This document shows positions 57,119 to 64,000 of a DNA stretch of 64,000 nucleotides, in pieces; position 1 is the first letter of the stretch, and each line of letters starts with the position of its first letter. The position numbers and the translations under genes were made by a program. The notes beneath the pieces were generated by a model, which was not told the origin of the DNA, made no database searches, and saw nothing but the letters and a program-made list of their open reading frames with translations. Source of the stretch: Anoplopoma fimbria (taxonomy: Eukaryota > Chordata > Actinopteri > Perciformes > Anoplopomatidae); contig NC_072450.1 in NCBI RefSeq assembly GCF_027596085.1, positions 5,300,236 to 5,364,235 of the forward strand, written 5' to 3'.

Positions 57119-57210
57119 GTTCTCTTGAATACCTATGTTGAATACACTTCCTGTAAGTCGCTTTGGATAAAAGCGTCTGCTAAATGACTGTAATGTAATG
57201 TAATGTAATA
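57119..57210. repeat. Dispersed repeat tail with 'taatg' tandem end
   Basis: 'gtaagtcgctttggataaaa' then 'gcgtctgctaaatgactgta' and a short (ATGTA)n tail is a terminal sequence seen at thousands of fish loci. The 28-bp array at 56875-57035 probably belongs to the same insertion. Confidence 0.75.
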
Positions 57211-60200
57211 TGTGTCTATACCTTTATAGTTGCATTCAAAAGCATTTTATGAAATGGTAAATTGATTAGTTGAACGACCGAAAATGAACTGACAATTACA
57301 TTTATTTAACGAAAACACAAAACAACTCAAGTGTGGTGCTGAACAATTGTTGAGTTTATTAAAAATATAACTAATGGATGATTCAATGATGAAAATAATA
57401 GTACTGAACATCCAGTGTACCATGTGTCACAATAAGCCAGCTCTTTGAGATATATCCCAAAACATTAATATTCATATCTGTTACCGAAAGAGCTTAGAAC
57501 TAATATATGTTTATAAGTAACATTTCTTATAAAGTGCCAGTGTTTTTTTTTTAACCTCCTTAAGAAGTCCTAATGGAATATAAAACCTGCATCCACATAA
57601 CTCAGAGTGATAAGGGCTACGCCAAAGCGGATAATGAGGATTCCACTGTGTATACCCCAGAACTGTTAAGTGCTATCCGTGAGATCTACTTTTTCACACA
57701 TTGCACTTGGAAAAACATTTTACAAGGAGGGACCTGTTAGAGTAACACAGTGTTCTCAAGCTGCATAAAATTAGGTGAGCTTTTACACTACCATTCATGT
57801 TTTCTCTCCTCAGTTGTAGGTTTCCAGCTATGGAAAGTGCAACAGAGCTCACCAATATCCAATACACCACTGTGTGTTATATGTCCAAAATTTTTCTATA
57901 ACGTCACCTGGAAATACTATAGTACAAATGATACAGAAAATAAGTATTTTCCGTAAAACAAAAAGCCATATTTAACCTAATAAATATAGCCTGACCGATA
58001 CTGGATTTTTAAGGCTCCTACTAATATCGATGATCTTGAGGTTAAAAACTCTGATAGCTGTTCATCAGCCTGATGGGTATAGTATATATTTGAATTAACT
58101 TATTAAACAAATATGCAACAATTTACTGGTTACATATTATAATTATCTTCATATACGTTGAATAGCATGACTAGCTGTCGAAGACATTTCTGGCCTTTCA
58201 GAAGAACATATATTCCTGATAATGGACACCTCAAAGGGCAAACCATGGTCACTTGCCAAGGAATTTTTTTTTTTTAATTAATAATTAATTTGCATTCTAT
58301 TGGAAATCCAACCAAAATATGAAGTTTTTCCTCAAGCCCTTTACTCTGTTTCCCTGGTAACCCTGATGGTTTGCCAATACCTTGAACAATCATCATCATC
58401 CCATAGGATTCTTATGCAATGGAAACATTGCTCACTGCTCCAGTATATAGGACTGACCTTAGAAAAGAACTTGGCAACACAAGATAGTTCTACTCAGCTC
58501 AACTCACAGAACCCTTTGACTCAGCTACAAACAATAAAGCTAATGTTATGCTAGTAAGATTCAGAGTCATAATAACATTATGTAAAACAGTAAATATAAT
58601 TTGACAGTATGTTTACCAAAAAGTAAAGCTATAGCTATCCATGTCATTGACTCCAATTCAATATCAATATTTTTGCAGAATGTTAGTTAGCATAAGAGTA
58701 GCATGAAGATAACGTCATGCTTCCAAGAATAATAAATAATATTGGGTATAAATAGTATGTTAAACAAAAATACCTGCTAGACCAGCCACGTCATTGTCCA
58801 CAATTCAATATCAGACTTTTCACAAAATCTTATTTATTGATATTTTTCAGTTAATGTAGCCAGTACATACAACAAGCAGGAGAACAGACAGTATAACCGG
58901 AACTTCATTATCAAGTAGTAATGAACAACCTGCAGCCAATCAGAATCGAGAATCACTTAGATCGTGATATAAGGTATTTGATGAGCACCATAAGTTTACA
59001 TTCATAAACTGTAATACATTTGCTACAAACTATAGAGTATGTGGCCAGATTCTTAATCTTGTTTATGTATTCATTGATCAGATACTAATCAAGTTTTCTC
59101 CAGTTTCACAATAGTTAATTTAAATAAATGTAAACAAATTAAATTCTAGTAATCTTGCTTTTGTCTAGACAACATTTAACATTTGAGAACTCTGGCTTCT
59201 TTTTGTTAAATAAAAAAAAATATATATATTCCTCAAAAAAAGGTATTTTTAAAAAAATGGTAGGATGTATTGAAACTAAAATGTCACACTGGCAATAGTA
59301 TCATCATATCTTTGCGAACCAGCCGTACTCATTATGATATTAACTGTCATCTGTTAAGTACAAGCTGGCATTGTCAGACAATTTGTCCCCCTCATCGCTG
59401 CAGCTCTACTGGCTCTGCAGCTATGAGTCAGCAGGCTCAAACGGCTGCGAGGCAGTCGTATGGTGATGTGGTCTGCTAGTGCTCTTATTGCAGATTTGGG
59501 CGAGCAGCTGTGTGTTAGACACTGCAGTTGACTCACACTTTTTCGGGGGTGTAGTTGGACATAGATGGTTGGAGTTTCGATTGGTTCCAAGAAAATCTTG
59601 CTCAAACCCACATGGACTGTGGTGGAGTCTAACCCAATTTACTATTTGATGAGCTTGAAACAGATTCTTTTTTTAACTCTGTGTATGTAAGTCATATCCC
59701 AGTATAGATTCTTCATACATTCTACTGTCAAACGCCAGCAGTACCTCAGCAGGTTTTTACCCTGCCAATGTTTAAACAAAAGCAATGGATATCTTGTCAC
59801 AGCTGATAATCACCTTAAAGGAGTGTCATACATTCTGATCTTTGTGAATTCCCCCTAATTTCATCTAGACTTTGTGTGTGTATTTTTCCAGAGTTGATAT
59901 GCATATCAACAGGACTGCTCGATTGTGGCAATTTTTAATACATTTTTAATAATTAACATGATTATTTTTATTATTTTTGTCAAGATTTAGATCATGATAA
60001 ATTAACTAAAAAAAAAAAATTACTCATTGTGGAGCAGGGCAGAAGCATGTCGATTTAAATAATAATTCATAATTTTAATAATCATTGCATCTTGATTATC
60101 CTGACATTAGAATTGTTGGAAGCCAAAAATCGTAATTGAAAATAAGATTTGATTAATTGCCCAGCTCGCATAACCAAGTAGCTGAGAAGCACCTTAATGT

Positions 60201-61120
60201 CACAGACCGTTTGGCGGGGTGAGAGTACAGATGTGAACATCACATTGTTTCACGCTCTGTGATCCTAGAAAATAACCCCAAAACAAACACAATCAATTTG
60301 AAATGTGATTTAATCCTGAGAAAAGTCAGAGAGCCCGACCTCCCATGAACCTTTCGGGTCAAGTCTGACTGAAAAAAACCCTTAGAAAAGTGAATCAATA
60401 ATAAAGAAGAAAAAAAAAACCCACGAAAAGGCTTTAAGATGAGCTCTTACTCCAGAACAGTTACATGGAAGCAGCTCACCGGCTCAGAGGAAGAGACCGA
60501 GGCTACTGGGCACAGACCCGGCATGTCTTCCTTGCATAAAAAATAAAGGTTCAAAAAAAGCTTCCCGGCACACTGTGATTATGCATTCATGATTCAGCTA
60601 CAGAGAAACAGCAAAGATATTTTTTAAAGCAGAAATCTGTCTCTCCTTTCAAGAAAATATTTCTCAATCAAAGGTGTTTCAAGTATTAAACCTGCGGTGT
60701 TGATAACCACTACTTTATGTAATTTCTTCTTTTTTTTTAAACTTCAAACGTGGATGGGATTAAAGCTGACCTTTCAGAATCTTTGACGGTAACTTCAGTG
60801 GATGGCCAGCACTTTAGTGTTTGCATTAAAATACACAGTTTTATAGCAGTATGTTGACAACCCATTTATTTCGTCCCTAATTTCTTCATTTTTATGACTT
60901 GTTTAGTAAAATGCCTGTTGTTTCTACAGTCAATTAATTTGTTAGTCTGCTGCTTTTATTTTCTCATTTTTTTCTTACCTCCTGGCTGTCCTTGACATCT
61001 TTCAAAAGGACATTATCTACATGTAAAAACCCTACCGGCAGTCTGTGCGCTGCGTGTACTTTGGTAATTTGCTCGTTGCAAAGCTTTGGGTTTAACATTA
61101 TAACCATGGAATTGTTAGGC
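57211..61120. other. Gene-free region, seventh part
   Basis: AT-rich, no supported gene. Repeat-like sequence at about 57985-58080 ('gcctgaccgatactggattt') and at 59930-60165. The rest unremarkable. Confidence 0.5.
59930..60165. repeat. Dispersed repeat with 'attgcccagctcg' end
   Basis: Begins 'ggactgctcgattgtggca' and ends 'gattaattgcccagctcg', with 'agatttagatcatgataaat' inside. This matches a class of fish repeats bounded by GGGCTGC...GCCCAGCC-like termini. Diverged, non-coding. Confidence 0.55.

Positions 61121-61122
<2 letters not shown>

Positions 61123-61179
<57 letters not shown>
61123..61179. repeat. (GA)n microsatellite, about 57 bp
   Basis: About 28 uninterrupted GA units. Confidence 0.98.
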
Positions 61180-61181
<2 letters not shown>

Positions 61182-61389
61182 GAGGTAGCAAGCAATTAAA
61201 TCCTACTGTGTTAAGTCTTGCAGTTTGGCAGCTCCAGTGGTTTTGGCATGTTCAGTAGTTTCTGCCTACATTTTTATTCATTTTTTTTAAATCCTCCTCC
61301 GTCACTCAAGTGATAACGTTGATCTTTTTATCTTTTAACAGTATAATGCTGCTGTGGCAACAGACAGCCTCTACATCTAAGCAAAGCAA

Positions 61390-61800
61390 GTCTTTCTGTG
61401 GGTACGTCCTTTGCATATCTCAAGAACCGTTCATCCGATTTACTTCACACTTGGTGACTTGGTGTTTTTTTTCTGTGGACCCCGAAGGAAACGCCGTGTC
61501 GAATCCGGTGCAATTTGGAGAGCAGTGCGGCTTGCAGCACTGGGGGGGGCGGGGCTTCAGGGCTCTGCGGACTGAGGTTAGCATGTCATCTGTAGCAGGT
61601 CTTTGCAAGCCACGGCTTATTTACTGCAGTTTGCTATTTCTGCTGGATGCTGGATACTCTCATGTTGCAACTTAACTCTTTTTTCATTTCCCTGGAGTTA
61701 ACAAGTGACAACAGCTTTGCAAGCAGCACTACAGGGAGCAAATCCGTACGGCCATGTCTTGAACGGGCATTGCACCGTTACCTATAATCCAACTCGCTGC
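61390..61800. repeat. Probable dispersed repeat
   Basis: Contains 'gggtacgtcctttgcatatc', 'tcaagaaccgttcatccgat' and 'tttacttcacacttggtgac', phrases that recur in fish genomes. GC content is above the flanks. The 121-codon open frame across it is probably chance. Confidence 0.5.
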
Positions 61801-62579
61801 ATGTATTTTCTTTACATCGACATGATGAGCTGTATTTCCACGAAAGGTCTTCGATTTCAAGTTTTGAGTTTGAATAAACAATCCATGACAGATGTTTTGA
61901 CTTGGTGCCCAAAATTCAAAAAAGAAGCAAATATAGACCAAATATCTGCTAGTGTGCTACAATTTCCATGTGCAAGAGAACTATACTTCTTATTTGGCAA
62001 TATTCCAAAAGTTACTGGATTTGCAAGTATAGGTTGAACAATGTAAAAGCAGTGGAGGAAAACACATCACTTGTGTTGTTTTGTTGAAGAGGTACATGAG
62101 TAGAAGTAGAAGTGAGGATGAAGCCCCTGCACCTACAGTTAAATAGTCCTGAGGAGGTTATAGAGCCATCGCTGAGATATGAAACATAAACCAATTAACA
62201 GCTGTGTCTGCAATTTCCACAAAATCTCTAATACAATTAAGAATGAGCGATAACAAAGCCAAAGGCCGCACTTCTGGTGGGACCATAACACATATTCTCT
62301 GTCTGCTTAGAGGTCATTTGTGACTAAATAAAAATGAAGAATTGAGTCTGTAGAGTGTGTAGGAGTACAGCATTCAGAAACATTAAGAGCTTTGAGGTAA
62401 ATCAAGTTGAATATTGAATGATTTAAGTTTGCATTTGTGGTCAAGGACTCGTACCTGGCAGTGAAAGGGACTGACAATGAAAGATGAGACTGAGTGTCAT
62501 TATGAAAATAATCCCTTTTATTACGCAGCAATACTACGTGTTTTGCACTGAAATCATTGTCCCTAACGCCCGAGCTTGA

Positions 62580-63010
62580 AAATTTGGTTAACTGCCTCGC
62601 GCCCAGCTAAACTGACATATCACATAGCCATCCTCTGAATGCGTGTATGCAAATGACACTGCCGGATTGCGTCAGTTAACGATTGATTCTATAAATGGTC
62701 GCTGGATACGTGTGGCCCTTTCTGTTCCGTGGGAAGGCAACATAAACATGCTGAGGCACAAAACAAATCCCTCTGGCGCCATGATGCCACACTGGGAGAT
62801 TATGCAGAATATCATCTAATCATCCGCCAAAATCAAGTGTTTGTAAATGTGCAACCGGGTTCCGTTTCGATCAGAGGTGCATTCAAATGCACAAGCTCAA
62901 AGAGATGAAACCTGAGCAGTATGCATGAAAATGAATCATGGCGTCAGTAAATAAGTCAGACTGAAGTGACTAACTACACCGCGGACGCATTCATCACGGC
63001 ATGTCACGTC
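62580..63010. promoter_or_regulatory. Candidate non-coding regulatory stretch (hypothesis)
   Basis: Repeat-free, with balanced composition unlike the surrounding AT-rich DNA. It contains a perfect octamer ATGCAAAT (62647-62654) and the palindrome GTGCATTCAAATGCAC (62877-62892), both POU-factor-like. There is no coding frame. This is what a conserved enhancer can look like, but conservation is unknown. Confidence 0.2.
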
Positions 63011-63085
63011 TTGCACTTTGTTGCATCTTTATCACTGCCTTCCTATTCAAATGCATATGCACTGTGTTTGCACATGTGCAGGAAT

Positions 63086-63127
63086 TGAGTGAGTGAGTGA
63101 GTGAGTGAGAAAGAGAGAGAGAGAGAG
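63086..63127. repeat. (GTGA)n then (GA)n simple repeat
   Basis: About six GTGA units followed by a GA run. Confidence 0.93.
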
Positions 63128-63137
63128 CAGTGTACAG

Positions 63138-64000
63138 AAAATAGGGTATCCCCGGGGACAGTGCTTACTCCCGGTGGAGCGACCTGTCTTAAATAAATCA
63201 TTCCATTTCCATGCCCAACCTCCCTATCTGCCTTTAATCCAGTGTGGGAGAGAGTGGAGAAAGATAGGGGAGTAAGCTGTTTGCCTTCCTCCTCTGCCTG
63301 TGTGTCGCTTTAAGCCTTTGGTAACTTGAGTTCCCAAACTTTTTTTTATTTATTTATTTTATATATATATTTCTTTGGTGTGTTGACCCACTTAAATGTA
63401 ACTGTACAACACACAGACTGGGTTGTACAGTAGGGGTGGGGGTGGGGAGGGGGAAGGAACAATTTCAAATGAATTCTGTCTGTCAGTAAACAGGGTTGTT
63501 TTCATCGCTGCATGGACTCCGGCTGCATGACGCTGAGCAGGTTGACCACACATACCTCAGTAATGAGCTCTGTTTTTCTATGCACAAGGCTGAATTCCCA
63601 CCAATGTTAATGTACACCATTCTAAGCCTTCAGTTAAAAGAAAAAGATCAGATGTCAGGTGTTAACACAGCAGTAAATATTGCCCAGGAAACTGCATCGT
63701 CAGCAATCTGCTCCTTGATGAAAGGCTGAAATATTATTGTTATTCATCCCAAAAAAACAACTCGCCTGCTTTTGCTGACTTCAGGTAAAAACTAAAAACA
63801 GCCACCTAGCTGTGTGTACTCAGAGTACAAATGGAGTCCTCCAGGAGCGCCGATAAGATTTGGAGGTCACCGGCAGTCCCGTGAACGGCGCGGCTGTTCT
63901 TAAGCTACCCTTGGCGCATCCCGTGGGTCCGCCTGAGAAGTGCACATACTGCATAACAGATCAGTTGACCCTGTCAGCTGCGCCTCGCAGTGATTGACAC
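63138..64000. other. Window end, no gene seen
   Basis: More GC-rich at the very end (63830-64000), with CpG-containing phrases such as 'gaacggcgcggctg'. An exon of a gene outside the window cannot be excluded, but no reading frame with splice signals is convincing. Confidence 0.4.
63433..63453 (+). other. G-quadruplex-type sequence
   Basis: Four G-runs (4, 5, 4 and 5) separated by single bases T, T and A. Confidence 0.8.

Noticed and set aside
61310..61675. 121-codon plus-strand open frame
   Set aside because: It runs through a probable dispersed repeat, with no domain, codon pattern or splice context.

Overview
The window is vertebrate nuclear DNA, almost certainly from a spiny-rayed (percomorph-type) teleost fish. 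The evidence is an intron-rich gene with GT-AG splice sites, very long (GT)n/(CA)n microsatellites, and many degenerate copies of short dispersed repeats of the kind found throughout teleost genomes. Nothing looks bacterial, plasmid-borne or viral.

Layout. Positions 1-5.25 kb are intergenic: one dispersed repeat, two long GT microsatellites and a cluster of small inverted-repeat elements whose end is amplified in tandem. Positions 5.25-25.6 kb hold one complete plus-strand gene with 11 coding exons and 10 introns. The joined exons give a 319-residue protein recognisable as the very-long-chain 3-oxoacyl-CoA reductase HSD17B12, probably the fish 'a' paralogue. All SDR motifs are present: [12 protein letters not shown], a catalytic Ser/Tyr/Lys and a C-terminal KxKxx retrieval signal. 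Positions 26.2-27.3 kb hold a small, probably single-exon plus-strand gene with a consensus TATA box. It encodes a 78-residue acidic protein that I read as a C11orf96-like protein. In human the same two genes lie near each other on 11p11.2, so this would be conserved synteny.

Positions 27.3-64 kb, about 37 kb, contain no gene I can support. This stretch holds decayed repeats (including a broken LINE reverse-transcriptase fragment at 44.2-44.9 kb and pairs of related dispersed repeats), several near-perfect hairpins, microsatellites, a 28-bp tandem repeat array, and stretches that could be conserved regulatory DNA but cannot be shown to be so from one sequence.

How the genes work together: HSD17B12 acts in the endoplasmic reticulum, in the second step of very-long-chain fatty acid elongation. 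The C11orf96-like gene has no established partnership with it; the link is only positional. I found no convincing new biological system. The items most worth checking are the 34-bp perfect hairpin at 42.0 kb, the tandemly amplified transposon end at 4.5-5.1 kb, the small TATA-driven gene, and the microsatellite that forms the polypyrimidine tract of a 35-nt exon.
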